From the NCBI GenBank assembly GCA_946187325.1, contig CAMHQC010000019.1, forward strand, positions 1 to 40,004: 40,004 bases of DNA. The letters run 5' to 3'. Below, piece by piece: positions 1-8,551 of this stretch; the stretch's first letter is position 1; each line of letters starts with the position of its first letter. This DNA comes from an uncultured Clostridia bacterium. Lineage in GTDB: Bacteria > Bacillota > Clostridia > Oscillospirales > Acutalibacteraceae. Under the pieces are notes generated by a model. The model searched no databases. It saw nothing but the letters and a program-made list of their open reading frames with translations, and was not told the origin of the DNA. The translations under genes were made by a program, and so were the position numbers.

Positions 1-344
1 GATTAGACGAGCGGGAGTTAAGAGAGGAACAGCGCAGCTCAACGAGGCTAGACAGCGAAAAGCCGAGGAGCGAAGCCCTCGATTAACGACTGGCGAGGAC
101 TAAGCTGTAAAGAGTTCGAAGAACTCGGAACAGATTAGACGAGCGGGAGTTAAGAGAGGAACAGCGCAGCTCAACGAGGCTAGACAGCGAAAAGCCGAGG
201 AGCGAAGCCCTCGATTAACGACTGGCGAGGACTAAGCTGTAAAGAGTTCGAAGAACTCGGAACAGATTAGACGAGCGGGAGTTAAGAGAGGAACAGCGCA
301 GCTCAACGAGGCTAGACAGAGAAAAGCCGAGGGGTATACCCTCG
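1..344 (+). repeat. 132-bp tandem repeat array, upstream of rimP
   Basis: Two full, apparently identical 132-bp units (1-132, 133-264) and a third that runs from 265 to about 332, then diverges. The unit is about two thirds purine on the plus strand and has stop codons in the two plus-strand frames I translated, so it looks noncoding. It contains a perfect hairpin GAGTTC-GAA-GAACTC (112-126) and a second stem CGAGG...CCTCG (64-81). In the last copy the second stem is kept with a different loop (CGAGGG-GTATA-CCCTCG, 328-344). The array begins at the window edge, so its true extent is unknown. It fills the place where a promoter for the rimP operon would be expected. The same unit recurs near 33.1-33.4 kb. 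Confidence 0.93.
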
Positions 345-380
345 AAACACTTAAACAACTCAACGTTGAGGTGAAATAAT

Positions 381-851
381 ATGGCTAAACAAAATACAGT
401 CCAAAAAGTATGGTCTATAGCTAAACCTATAGCCGAGGAGCTCGGGCTTGAGCTTTGGGATGTACGCTATGTAAAGGAAGGCGCTAACTACTATCTGCGT
501 ATTTTTATTGATAAGGAAAACGGCGTGGATATTAACGATTGCGAAAATATGTCGAGAGCGCTCGATAAACCGCTCGATGACGCCGACCCGATAAGCGAAG
601 CGTATATTTTAGAGGTAAGCTCGCCCGGTATCGAAAGACAGCTTATAAGGGATGAGCACTTCACCCGATTTATAGGCGCTGATATTATGGTTAAAATGAT
701 TCGCCCGATCGAAAACATCGGTAAGGAATTTAAAGGAGTTCTTACCGGCTTTATAGACGGCGAAGTTACAATAACAGACCACAGCGGCGAAAACACAGTT
801 ACAATCCATAAAAAAGACGCCGCGTGGATTAAACTCGATGATTTTGACTGA
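381..851 (+). CDS. rimP: Ribosome maturation factor RimP
   Basis: RimP is a cytoplasmic assembly factor for the 30S subunit that assists binding of late 30S proteins. The 156-residue length is normal. Residues 1-85 form the N-terminal alpha/beta domain with the family signature LEVSSPGIERQ at 78-88; the rest is the SH3-like barrel. The start follows GAGGTGA, which overlaps the 12-bp palindrome CTCAACGTTGAG (359-370). It is the first gene of the conserved rimP-nusA-ylxR-ylxQ-infB-rbfA operon, and the 17-bp gap to nusA supports co-transcription. No convincing promoter is visible between the repeat array and the gene. Confidence 0.97.
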   Translation: MAKQNTVQKVWSIAKPIAEELGLELWDVRYVKEGANYYLRIFIDKENGVDINDCENMSRALDKPLDDADPISEAYILEVSSPGIERQLIRDEHFTRFIGADIMVKMIRPIENIGKEFKGVLTGFIDGEVTITDHSGENTVTIHKKDAAWIKLDDFD

Positions 852-868
852 GAAAGGATGATAGGAAA

Positions 869-1954
869 ATGAATAACAAAGAATTATTTACATCACTTAC
901 ACTGCTCGAAAAAGAAAAAGGCATACCTATGGACTATATGCTCGAGCAGATCGAGAGAGCAATCAAGGTCGCTTGTAAGAACTCTTACGGCGGCAACGAA
1001 AATGTTGTATTTAAGATAAACCCCGAGAAAAACACTTTCGATGTTAAGCTCACCAAGACTGTTGTCGAAGAAGTAGAAGATCCCAACTTTGAGATTTCGC
1101 TCGAAGAAGTCAGAAAAAAGAGAAAGAAAATTAACGTAGGCGACGAGTACGATGTTCCTCTCGACCCGAAACAGCTCGGACGTATCGCGGTTCAAACCGC
1201 CAGAAGCGTTATCCGTCAGGGTATCCGCGACGGTGAAAAAGGCCAGATGCTCCAGGAATTCAAAAGCCGCTTAGGCGAGCTCGTTACCGCGGTTGTAGAA
1301 AGAGTAGACCCCGTAAACGGTATGGCTACAATCCGTATCGGCAAGGCGGTAGCTACGCTTCCCAAGAGCGAACAGGTCGGCAGCCGCGTTCTTAAAGACG
1401 GCGACAACATTAAAGTTTTAGTCGCTGACATCAAGGACAACGAGAGAGGCCCGAGAGCTATGATAAGCCGTACCAACCCCGAGCTCGTTAAACGTCTTTT
1501 TGAGCAGGAAGTTCCCGAGATTTACGACGGCACCGTAGAAATTAAGTCCATCGCCCGCGAGGCGGGAAGCCGTACCAAAATGGCGGTACTCTCAAACAAC
1601 GACGATATCGACGCTATCGGTTCATGTATCGGTACAAGAGGCGATCGTGTTAACGAAATTGTCGATGAACTCGGCGGAGAGAAAATCGACATTATCGAAT
1701 ACAGCGACGATCCCGAAAAATACATCGCGGCGGCTCTTTCGCCCGCCACGGTATTAAACGTCGATATTCTCGATGAAAGCGCTAAAAGCTGTAAGGTAAC
1801 CGTTCCCGACGGCCAGCTTTCGCTCGCTATCGGTAACAAGGGCCAGAACGCGCGCCTCGCGGCTCGTCTTACAGGCTGGAAAATAGATATCCGTCCCGAA
1901 TCAGGCTTCTACGGCGAGGATGAGGACGATGACGAAGCTGAGGCTGAGGAGTAA
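869..1954 (+). CDS. nusA: Transcription termination/antitermination factor NusA
   Basis: NusA binds RNA polymerase and nascent RNA and modulates pausing, intrinsic termination and antitermination. The 361 residues show the RNAP-binding N-terminal domain (1 to about 125), an S1 domain (about 136-200), the linker RTNPEL (201-206), KH1 with GTRG (255-258) and KH2 with GNKG (322-325). A short acidic tail (349-361) ends the protein, and the gammaproteobacterial C-terminal acidic repeats are absent, as in Firmicutes. It lies in the rimP-infB operon, 5 bp before rnpM. Confidence 0.98.
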   Translation: MNNKELFTSLTLLEKEKGIPMDYMLEQIERAIKVACKNSYGGNENVVFKINPEKNTFDVKLTKTVVEEVEDPNFEISLEEVRKKRKKINVGDEYDVPLDPKQLGRIAVQTARSVIRQGIRDGEKGQMLQEFKSRLGELVTAVVERVDPVNGMATIRIGKAVATLPKSEQVGSRVLKDGDNIKVLVADIKDNERGPRAMISRTNPELVKRLFEQEVPEIYDGTVEIKSIAREAGSRTKMAVLSNNDDIDAIGSCIGTRGDRVNEIVDELGGEKIDIIEYSDDPEKYIAAALSPATVLNVDILDESAKSCKVTVPDGQLSLAIGNKGQNARLAARLTGWKIDIRPESGFYGEDEDDDEAEAEE

Positions 1955-1959
1955 TTCGT

Positions 1960-2262
1960 TTGAAACAGAAAAAAATCCCGATGCGTAAATGCTTAGGTTG
2001 CGGCGAGATGAAACCGAAACGCGACCTCGCGCGTGTTGTAAAAGCTCCCGATACCAAGGACGAAAACGGAGAAATTATCGAAAAAGGCGAGGTTAGCCTC
2101 GATTTATCGGGCAAAAAAGCAGGACGCGGAGCGTATGTATGTAAGAACGCGGAATGTCTTGAGAGAGCCGTTAAGGCCAGACGCTTTGAGAGAGCTTTTA
2201 AGGGACAGATTCCCGACAGTATATTTGAAGGCATAAAAGAGGAGCTGAAAAATTTTGAATGA
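1960..2262 (+). CDS. rnpM: RNase P modulator RnpM (YlxR family)
   Basis: Small basic RNA-binding protein of the YlxR/DUF448 family; the Bacillus member is reported to bind and modulate RNase P. Diagnostic features are the N-terminal PMRKCLGCGEMKPKRDL segment and the later RGAYVC...C segment, giving CxxC-type cysteines. The start is TTG at 1960, since the conserved KQKKIPMRKC begins directly after it. The last bases overlap the next gene, consistent with translational coupling. The RNase P protein gene rnpA is also in this window. Family assignment is sure; function is by homology. Confidence 0.93.
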   Translation: MKQKKIPMRKCLGCGEMKPKRDLARVVKAPDTKDENGEIIEKGEVSLDLSGKKAGRGAYVCKNAECLERAVKARRFERAFKGQIPDSIFEGIKEELKNFE

Positions 2263-2590
2263 TAAAATTCTTAATTTTCTCGGTTTGTGCAGACGAGCGG
2301 GAAGGCTCACCGTCGGAAACGACGCCGTTGTTGACGAAGCGGCAAACGGAAAAGCCAAGCTCGTAATAGTTTCAAACGACATATCTTCAAACACAGAAAA
2401 AAAGCTGAAGAAAGCCTGCTCGGCTTATAATGTCGAGTGTATAAAGCTTAACCGCTCGCGCGATGAGCTTTCGGCGGCGCTCGGAAGATTCTGCGCGGTA
2501 GTTGCCGTGCTGGACGAGGGCTTTTCAAAAAAGCTTACTCAGCTTATCAGTAATGAGAATCAGGAGGTAAATGTCTATGATAAAATATAA
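2255..2590 (+). CDS. ylxQ: L7Ae-family ribosomal/RNA-binding protein YlxQ
   Basis: A 111-residue L7Ae/L30e/S12e/Gadd45-fold protein, also called RplGA, expected to bind kink-turn RNA. The family start [17 protein letters not shown] is at about residues 6-22. The start is TTG at 2255, 10 nt after a GAGGA motif; the nearby ATG at 2259 is out of frame. It overlaps rnpM by 8 nt and its 3' end overlaps infB. Its exact ribosomal role is not settled in the family. Confidence 0.92.
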   Translation: MNDKILNFLGLCRRAGRLTVGNDAVVDEAANGKAKLVIVSNDISSNTEKKLKKACSAYNVECIKLNRSRDELSAALGRFCAVVAVLDEGFSKKLTQLISNENQEVNVYDKI

Positions 2591-4943
2591 GGTAAAAGAA
2601 GTAGCGGATGATTTTAACGTAAAAAGCAAGAAAATTACGGAGATTCTTTCGGAAAAATGCGGCGTTAATAAAAAGTCTATGACCTCTTTGGAGGTCGAGG
2701 AGCTTAACGTAATCTTCGACGTTATGACTACAGAAAGCGCCTTGGAGAGCTTTAATGATTATTTTGCCGTTAGAGATAAAGCGGTAGAAGAATACGAAAA
2801 GCAGATTGAGGAAGAGGCTAAGGAAGAAAAACCGAAGCGTAAGGAAATTCCGATTGAACAATCCGAAAAGAAAGATACAAAGAAATCCGCTTCCAAAACC
2901 AAAACACCTAAGGGCAAGGCTCAGAAGGTAGAGGTAGTAAATACTATCGAAGAAGAAGGAACCGACCACCGTTCCAACCGACGTGTAATCGACACACGCC
3001 AGAGCAACGTTGACGTAGAAAAATACAACCAGAAGTACGACGATATGGCTAATGACAAGCTCCGTCGTAATCAGGATACAAGTAAAAAACAGAAATTTAC
3101 AAACCGCGCGCGCAAACAGCGTCAGCGCAGAGGCGGTAAGCGTGAGACAGAGGCTCAAAGACTCGCTCGTATCGAGAAACAGCGTAAGGAACGTTCTATC
3201 ACAATTACGGTTCCTGACGAAATTGTTGTTTCCGAACTCGCGTCGCGCCTTAAGGCTACGGTAGCTGAGGTAGTTAAGAAAGCGTTTATGATGGGCTCGA
3301 TGATTACCGCTAACGATACCATAGATTTCGACACTGCCGAGCTTATCGCTATGGAGTTTAACGCTAAGGTCGAGAAAGAGGTAGTCGTAACTATCGAAGA
3401 AAAGATTATCGACGACAGCGAGGACGACGAGGCTAACCTCGAGAGCCGCGCTCCCGTAGTAGTAGTTATGGGACACGTTGACCACGGTAAGACTTCAATC
3501 CTCGACGCTATCCGCCACGCCAACGTAACCGAAGGCGAAGCGGGCGGTATTACCCAGCACATCGGCGCGTACAGAACTATTGTAAACGGCCAGCCGATTA
3601 CCTTCCTCGATACCCCGGGACACGAAGCGTTTACTACGATGAGAGCCAGAGGCGCTCAGGCTACAGATATCGCTATCCTCGTTGTAGCGGCGGATGATGG
3701 TATTATGCCTCAGACTGTCGAGGCTATAAACCACGCCAAAGCGGCGGGAGTTACCATAATCGTAGCTATCAACAAGATGGATAAACCGGGCGCTAATCCC
3801 GAGCAGGTTAAACAGCAGCTCACGGAATACGAGCTTATTCCTGAGGAATGGGGCGGCGATGTAATATGTGTACCTGTTTCGGCAAAAACTAAAGAAGGTC
3901 TCGACGACTTACTTGAGAACGTTCTTCTCGTGGCCGAGATGAAAGAGCTTAAAGCTAACCCCGACAGAGCCGCTAAAGGTATTGTTATCGAGGCTCGTCT
4001 TGATAAGGGCAGAGGTCCTATCGCTACCGTACTTGTACAGAACGGTACTCTAAACGCGGGCGATATCGTAGTAGCGGGTACATGCTTAGGACGTGTCCGC
4101 GCTATGACCAACGATAAGGGTGAAGCGGTTAAATCCGCGGGCCCGTCGGTTCCCGTAGAGATTACAGGTCTCGACGAAGTTCCCGTGGGCGGAGATATCT
4201 TCAACTCCGTTACAAACGAACACCTCGCGCGTCAGCTCGTTCAGCAGCGTAAGGACGAGCGCAAGGAAGAAATCTTCAACGCTCAGACCAAGGTTACTCT
4301 CGACAACCTGTTCGACCGGATGAAACAGGGCGAGATGAAAGAGCTTAAAATTATCGTTAAAGCCGACGTACAGGGTTCGGTAGAGGCTGTACGCCAGAGC
4401 TTAGAGAAATTAACTAACGACGAAGTTCGTGTAAACGTAATTCACGGCGCGGTAGGCGCGATTAACGAAAGCGACGTTATGCTCGCTAACGCTTCCAACG
4501 CTATTATCGTAGGCTTTAACGTCCGTCCCGACGCGACCGCTCAGAACAACGCCGAGCGCGACGGCGTAGATATGCGTATGTATCGTGTAATTTACGATTG
4601 TATCGAAGAAATCGAGAGCGCGATGAAGGGTATGCTCGCTCCTAAGACAAGAGAAGTTGAGCTCGGAACAGCCGAGGTCAGAAACGTTATCAAGATTAAG
4701 AGCGTAGGTACTGTCGCGGGTTCGTATGTTAAGAAAGGTAAAATCACCAGAAACGGTATGGTGCGCGTTGTGCGAGATGGTATTATTATCGCCGACGACA
4801 ACGTGGCTTCTCTCCAGAGGTTTAAGGATTCCGTTAAGGAAGTAGCCGAGGGTTACGAGTGCGGTATCTGTCTCGAAAAATTCAACGACCTTAAAGAGGG
4901 AGATATCTTCGAGGTTTATGAAATCGAGGAGTATAGAGATTAA
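2577..4943 (+). CDS. infB: Translation initiation factor IF-2
   Basis: GTPase that places initiator tRNA on the 30S subunit and drives subunit joining. GTPase motifs are GHVDHGKT (about residue 300), DTPGH (about 345) and NKMD (about 400), followed by domains II, III and the fMet-tRNA-binding C-terminal domain. The N-terminal 270 residues are a long, charged, Lys/Glu/Arg-rich region after an IF2N module (about residues 1-50). Two ATGs are possible, 2571 and 2577. AGGAGG at 2562-2567 is only 3 nt from the first and 9 nt from the second, so I chose 2577. It overlaps ylxQ. Confidence 0.97.
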   Translation: MIKYKVKEVADDFNVKSKKITEILSEKCGVNKKSMTSLEVEELNVIFDVMTTESALESFNDYFAVRDKAVEEYEKQIEEEAKEEKPKRKEIPIEQSEKKDTKKSASKTKTPKGKAQKVEVVNTIEEEGTDHRSNRRVIDTRQSNVDVEKYNQKYDDMANDKLRRNQDTSKKQKFTNRARKQRQRRGGKRETEAQRLARIEKQRKERSITITVPDEIVVSELASRLKATVAEVVKKAFMMGSMITANDTIDFDTAELIAMEFNAKVEKEVVVTIEEKIIDDSEDDEANLESRAPVVVVMGHVDHGKTSILDAIRHANVTEGEAGGITQHIGAYRTIVNGQPITFLDTPGHEAFTTMRARGAQATDIAILVVAADDGIMPQTVEAINHAKAAGVTIIVAINKMDKPGANPEQVKQQLTEYELIPEEWGGDVICVPVSAKTKEGLDDLLENVLLVAEMKELKANPDRAAKGIVIEARLDKGRGPIATVLVQNGTLNAGDIVVAGTCLGRVRAMTNDKGEAVKSAGPSVPVEITGLDEVPVGGDIFNSVTNEHLARQLVQQRKDERKEEIFNAQTKVTLDNLFDRMKQGEMKELKIIVKADVQGSVEAVRQSLEKLTNDEVRVNVIHGAVGAINESDVMLANASNAIIVGFNVRPDATAQNNAERDGVDMRMYRVIYDCIEEIESAMKGMLAPKTREVELGTAEVRNVIKIKSVGTVAGSYVKKGKITRNGMVRVVRDGIIIADDNVASLQRFKDSVKEVAEGYECGICLEKFNDLKEGDIFEVYEIEEYRD

Positions 4944-4998
4944 GCTGTTTCAGGTTATAAGTTGCAGGAAATTCAATGCTTGACGTGGAGAATTAAAA

Positions 4999-5361
4999 AT
5001 GGGACATAAGATTGAAAGAACTACAGAAGATATAAAAAGAGAGCTTACGGCGATTTTCCGTGAGCTCAAGGATCCCCGGGTTAAAGACGCGTTTATCTCG
5101 ATTATAAGAGTAGACGTCACCAACGATTTGTCGTACTGTACGGTTTATGTCAGCGCGATTGAGGGAATGGAGCGTTGTAAGCTTGCCTGCAAGGGCTTAG
5201 ACAGCGCTAAGGGATTTATTCGGCGTGAGCTCGGCCACAGGCTGAAGCTCCGTCACGTTCCCGAGCTTATCTTTACCGCCAGCGACAGTATCGAATACAG
5301 CGCGAATATTTCAAGGATTTTAAATGATTTAGACATTAAGGACGAGGAAAATGACTCTTAA
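4999..5361 (+). CDS. rbfA: Ribosome-binding factor A
   Basis: RbfA is a KH-fold 30S maturation factor that acts near the 5' end of 16S rRNA. At 120 residues the length is typical. Family features include the start HKIERTTEDIKRELTAI, the DPRVKDAFISI strand and the late RHVPELIF segment with a following helix. It begins 55 bp after infB behind a GGAG motif and overlaps nrnA by 11 nt, so it remains in the same operon. Confidence 0.97.
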   Translation: MGHKIERTTEDIKRELTAIFRELKDPRVKDAFISIIRVDVTNDLSYCTVYVSAIEGMERCKLACKGLDSAKGFIRRELGHRLKLRHVPELIFTASDSIEYSANISRILNDLDIKDEENDS

Positions 5362-6277
5362 AGAAGTTGCAAGCTTTATTTTACAACATAATAACTTCGA
5401 CATTTTAACTCACAACTACCCCGACGGTGACTGTATCGGAAGCGCGTTCGCTCTAGCCCACGCTCTAAAGCAAATCGGCAAGAACGCGCGGGTTATTACA
5501 ACCGACCGCCAGAAAAAATTTGGGTTTATTTTCGAGCGCTACGAGGAACCTAAGTTCAGTACCGAGTGCGTAATCTCTACCGACGTCGCGGACGAAAAAC
5601 TCCTGGGCAAAAACCGTAAAATTTACGAGGGCAAAATCGATCTTTGTATCGACCATCACGGAACCAACGTGATAAAGGCTCCTCATAAATATGTCGAAGC
5701 CGATTCCGCCGCCGCTGGCGAGATAATTTACGAGCTTATTCCGCTTTTAAACGCGGAATATACCAAGGATATCGCCGACTGTATCTACACGGCGATAAGC
5801 ACAGATACGGGATGTTTCCGTTATACCAACACCACTTCCCGCACAATGAGAATCGCCGCTGATTTAATCGACCTCGGGTGCGATAACGGATATATCAACA
5901 AGGTTATGTTCGAAACTAAGTCGAAGCCGAGAATAGAGCTCGAAAGAAAAATTCTTGAAAATATGATATTCTGCGCCGACAACAAATGCGCTATTATCTA
6001 TACTACGAGAGAGATGACCGACGGCTTAGGCGACGACGAAACCGAGGGCATCGCCTCTATTCCGCGCCAGATTGAAGGCGTTAAAATGGGAATTACCGTG
6101 CGTGAAAAGGAAAACGATTATAAAATTTCCGTCCGCACTAACAACGGTGTAGACGCGAGCGCGTTTTGCCGACAATTCGGCGGAGGCGGACACGTTGCCG
6201 CCTCGGGATGTACTTTAAAGGGCGATTTAAAAAGCGTTCTCGAAACGCTGAAAACCGCCGCGGAAGAAACACTATGA
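5351..6277 (+). CDS. nrnA: DHH phosphoesterase, nanoRNase/pAp phosphatase
   Basis: Bifunctional oligoribonuclease and 3'-phosphoadenosine 5'-phosphate phosphatase of the DHH/DHHA1 family. It degrades 2-5 nt RNAs to mononucleotides. Visible metal ligands are DGD (25-27) and DHH (101-103); the substrate-binding GGGGH motif is at 277-281 in the DHHA1 domain. The 308-residue length fits. It overlaps rbfA upstream, and its stop overlaps the truB start in ATGA. The order rbfA-nrnA-truB is common in Firmicutes. Confidence 0.95.
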   Translation: MTLKEVASFILQHNNFDILTHNYPDGDCIGSAFALAHALKQIGKNARVITTDRQKKFGFIFERYEEPKFSTECVISTDVADEKLLGKNRKIYEGKIDLCIDHHGTNVIKAPHKYVEADSAAAGEIIYELIPLLNAEYTKDIADCIYTAISTDTGCFRYTNTTSRTMRIAADLIDLGCDNGYINKVMFETKSKPRIELERKILENMIFCADNKCAIIYTTREMTDGLGDDETEGIASIPRQIEGVKMGITVREKENDYKISVRTNNGVDASAFCRQFGGGGHVAASGCTLKGDLKSVLETLKTAAEETL

Positions 6278-7161
6278 ACGGATTACTTTTAGTTAATAAG
6301 CCCGGCGGATTCACGTCCTTCGACGTAGTAGCCGCCGTGCGAAAATTAACTTCTCAAAAAAAGATAGGACATACAGGAACTCTCGATCCGAACGCGACGG
6401 GAGTTCTTCCGCTTTTGCTCGGAAACGCTACAAAAGCTCAGGATATTATCCCGAATCACGACAAGGAATATGCCGCGGGCTTTAAGCTCGGAGTAACGAC
6501 CGACACGCTCGACATCTGGGGTACGGTTAAAACCGAAACCGAAAGCGGTATTAAGCTCGATAAGCTGACTCAAGCGCTCGAACATTTCCGCGGAGAAATC
6601 GAGCAGATACCCCCGATGTACTCGGCGGTATCGGTAAACGGAAAACGGCTTTACGACCTCGCCAGAAAAGGTATTGAGGTCGAGAGAAAATCGAGAAAGG
6701 TTACTGTTTATGAATTGGAACTGCTCGGCTTCGACGAAAAATCACAGTCGGGAACGCTCAGGGTAAGCTGTTCCAAGGGTACGTACATACGAACTCTTAT
6801 CGACGATATCGGAAGACTTCTTAAAACGGGCGCGGTTATGACGTCCTTAAACCGCACAAAAGCCTGCGGATTCGATATAGAAAACTGTATTCCGCTTGAA
6901 AAATTAAAAGAGCTCTCCCCCGCCGAAATCGAGGAAAAGCTGATTTCTACCGAAAATCTTTTTATTACGCTTCCCGAGCTAAAGGTTTCCGAAGCTCAGG
7001 CGACGAGATTTTCCCACGGCGGAGCGCTCGATATAGGAAGAACCTCTCTTCGCTCGGCGGAAAATATCGAGGGAAAAATCTATCGAGTAAAATATAACGG
7101 CAAATTTTTCGGATTAGGTATGGTAAAAGAAAACGAGTTAAAAATTTATAAACATTTCTGA
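6274..7161 (+). CDS. truB: tRNA pseudouridine(55) synthase TruB
   Basis: Converts U55 in the T-loop of tRNAs to pseudouridine. The catalytic aspartate is in GHTGTLDPNATGVLP (Asp38). A C-terminal PUA-like domain occupies roughly residues 235-295. An in-frame start 108 nt upstream is possible, but it would add a basic stretch lying inside nrnA. The conserved MNGLLLVNKPGG start, with the 4-nt ATGA overlap, fixes the true start at 6274. The operon ends here with an intrinsic terminator. Confidence 0.97.
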   Translation: MNGLLLVNKPGGFTSFDVVAAVRKLTSQKKIGHTGTLDPNATGVLPLLLGNATKAQDIIPNHDKEYAAGFKLGVTTDTLDIWGTVKTETESGIKLDKLTQALEHFRGEIEQIPPMYSAVSVNGKRLYDLARKGIEVERKSRKVTVYELELLGFDEKSQSGTLRVSCSKGTYIRTLIDDIGRLLKTGAVMTSLNRTKACGFDIENCIPLEKLKELSPAEIEEKLISTENLFITLPELKVSEAQATRFSHGGALDIGRTSLRSAENIEGKIYRVKYNGKFFGLGMVKENELKIYKHF

Positions 7162-7167
7162 TAAAGT

Positions 7168-7197
7168 AAAACCGATAAAAATCGGTTTTATTTTTTT
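7168..7197 (+). terminator. Intrinsic terminator after truB
   Basis: Perfect 9-bp stem AAAACCGAT / ATCGGTTTT with an AAAA loop, followed directly by a run of T. It ends the rimP-truB operon. Confidence 0.9.
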
Positions 7198-7207
7198 GCA
7201 AAAATTA

Positions 7208-7236
7208 TTGACAAACGGAAAAAGAAGTGTTATAAC
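7208..7236 (+). promoter_or_regulatory. SigA-type promoter of the gntR-ABC operon
   Basis: TTGACA (7208-7213), a 17-bp spacer and TATAAC (7231-7236). This is a near-consensus vegetative promoter 50 bp upstream of the regulator start. Confidence 0.85.
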
Positions 7237-7249
7237 ATAATTGTACTAT

Positions 7250-7263
7250 TTGTATTAATACAA
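7250..7263. promoter_or_regulatory. Palindromic operator candidate for the GntR regulator
   Basis: TTGTATTAATACAA is a perfect 14-bp palindrome centred about 20 bp downstream of the -10 box, so a bound dimer would block initiation or early elongation. A further TTGTA half-site sits at 7241-7245. Autoregulation through a site in the leader is usual for YtrA-type GntR proteins; that this protein binds here is inferred. Confidence 0.65.
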
Positions 7264-7286
7264 TTCACATATAAAGGAATGGTTAT

Positions 7287-7658
7287 ATGTTCAGCTTAGA
7301 TTTAACCTCACGCGCTCCGATTTATGAACAGCTTTACAACAATGTTGTACGGCTAATTTCCGCGGGCGCGCTTAAACCCGGCGATAAGCTGCCGCCCGTA
7401 AGGACGCTTGCGTGCGAGCTTTCGGTAAACCCGAATACAGTTTCAAAAGCTTATAAGCTTCTCGAGCAGGACGGATATATATGTTCGGCGGTCGGAAAAG
7501 GCTCTTTTATCTCGGAAAATTTAGAAGTCCTCGACGCCGAAAAACAGCTAGCCGTCGAAAAACTTGACCAAGCCCTAAATAGCGCGGTTAACGTCGGTTT
7601 AAGTAAAACTGAAATTATGGAAAGGGTTAACAAAGCCCTTAAGGGAGATAAAGTATGA
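7287..7658 (+). CDS. GntR-family transcriptional regulator, YtrA subfamily
   Basis: A 123-residue regulator with the GntR winged helix-turn-helix at about residues 10-78 (IYEQLYNNVVRLI, LPPVRTLACELSVNPNTVSKAY) and only a short helical tail. This is the YtrA architecture, lacking a large ligand domain. Such proteins usually repress an adjacent ABC transporter operon and respond to envelope stress or cell-wall-active compounds. It overlaps the ABC ATPase gene by 4 nt. The inducer cannot be read from the sequence. Confidence 0.93.
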   Translation: MFSLDLTSRAPIYEQLYNNVVRLISAGALKPGDKLPPVRTLACELSVNPNTVSKAYKLLEQDGYICSAVGKGSFISENLEVLDAEKQLAVEKLDQALNSAVNVGLSKTEIMERVNKALKGDKV

Positions 7659-8551
7659 TTGAAATTAAAAACGTTACAAAAGTTTTCGGAGAGGTAAAAG
7701 CCTTAGATAACCTCAGCTTTACCGTGTCAAGCGGAGCGGTATTCGGCTTAGTAGGTTCGAACGGCGCGGGAAAAAGCACGCTTTTAAGGGTTTTAAACGG
7801 AGTTTTTAAGGCTGACGGCGGAGAGGCTCTTATTGACGGCGAAAATGTATTTGAAAATCAGAAAATAAAAGACAAATGCTTTTTCGTACCCGATTATCCC
7901 TACTTTTCGAACGGAGATACTATACAGAAAAACGCCTTTTTGTACAGAAAGATATACAGCGGATGGGATGAGGATTATTTTAAACAACTGTGCGCGACCT
8001 TTCCGATTAACACAAAACAACACATAGTTAATATGTCGAAGGGTATGCAAAGACAGTCGGCGTTAATACTCGCCCTGTCAACCCGCCCGAAATATCTTTT
8101 TCTTGACGAGATATTTGACGGCTTGGATCCCGTAGTACGACAGCTCGTAAAAAAACTTATAATCACTAACGTAACCGATAACGGCACTACGGTAATGATC
8201 GCTTCCCATAACTTGCGTGAATTAGAAGATATTTGCGACCATATCGGGCTGTTACATAAGGGCGGTATTATCCTCGAAAGAGAACTCGACGACTTAAAGC
8301 TCGGTATCCATAAGGTACAAATCGCGTTTAACAGTGAGATTGACGACAATTTATTCAGCGATTTAGAAATAGTCAACAAAAGCCGTAACGGTAATTTATT
8401 CAACTTAACTATAAGGGGAAACGAACAAGATTTTATTCCTAAGCTCGAGGCTCTAAACCCCGCGTTTATGGAGTCGCTTCCGCTGACTCTCGAGGAAGTA
8501 TTTATCAACGAAATGGAGGGTGCAGGATATGACATCAACAACATACTCTAA
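7655..8551 (+). CDS. ABC transporter ATP-binding protein
   Basis: A 298-residue nucleotide-binding subunit. Walker A is GSNGAGKST (34-42), the signature is a divergent MSKGMQ (127-132), Walker B is LFLDE with Glu152 as catalytic base, and the H-loop is SH at 184-185. The region after about residue 210 is an accessory C-terminal domain like those of ABC-2 exporters. It sits between the GntR regulator and the permease with overlaps on both sides, so it is part of a three-gene operon. Substrate unknown; YtrA-linked exporters often concern antimicrobial peptides or envelope stress. Confidence 0.93.
   Translation: MIEIKNVTKVFGEVKALDNLSFTVSSGAVFGLVGSNGAGKSTLLRVLNGVFKADGGEALIDGENVFENQKIKDKCFFVPDYPYFSNGDTIQKNAFLYRKIYSGWDEDYFKQLCATFPINTKQHIVNMSKGMQRQSALILALSTRPKYLFLDEIFDGLDPVVRQLVKKLIITNVTDNGTTVMIASHNLRELEDICDHIGLLHKGGIILERELDDLKLGIHKVQIAFNSEIDDNLFSDLEIVNKSRNGNLFNLTIRGNEQDFIPKLEALNPAFMESLPLTLEEVFINEMEGAGYDINNIL

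Noticed and set aside
82-120. Promoter inside the 132-bp unit (TTAACG, 17 bp, TGTAAA)
   Set aside because: Only 4 of 6 matches in each box; not better than chance in DNA of this composition, although spacing is right.
1-344. CRISPR array interpretation of the tandem repeats
   Set aside because: The whole 132-bp period is repeated; there are no short repeats with unique spacers and no cas genes.
2547-3485. Long open frame antisense to infB (312 residues)
   Set aside because: Shadow of the infB coding sequence; composition is that of a reverse-strand translation, with no binding site, and infB is certain.
6166-6273. Longer N-terminus for truB
   Set aside because: The extension overlaps nrnA for 36 codons, is not TruB-like, and the ATGA-coupled start matches the conserved N-terminus.
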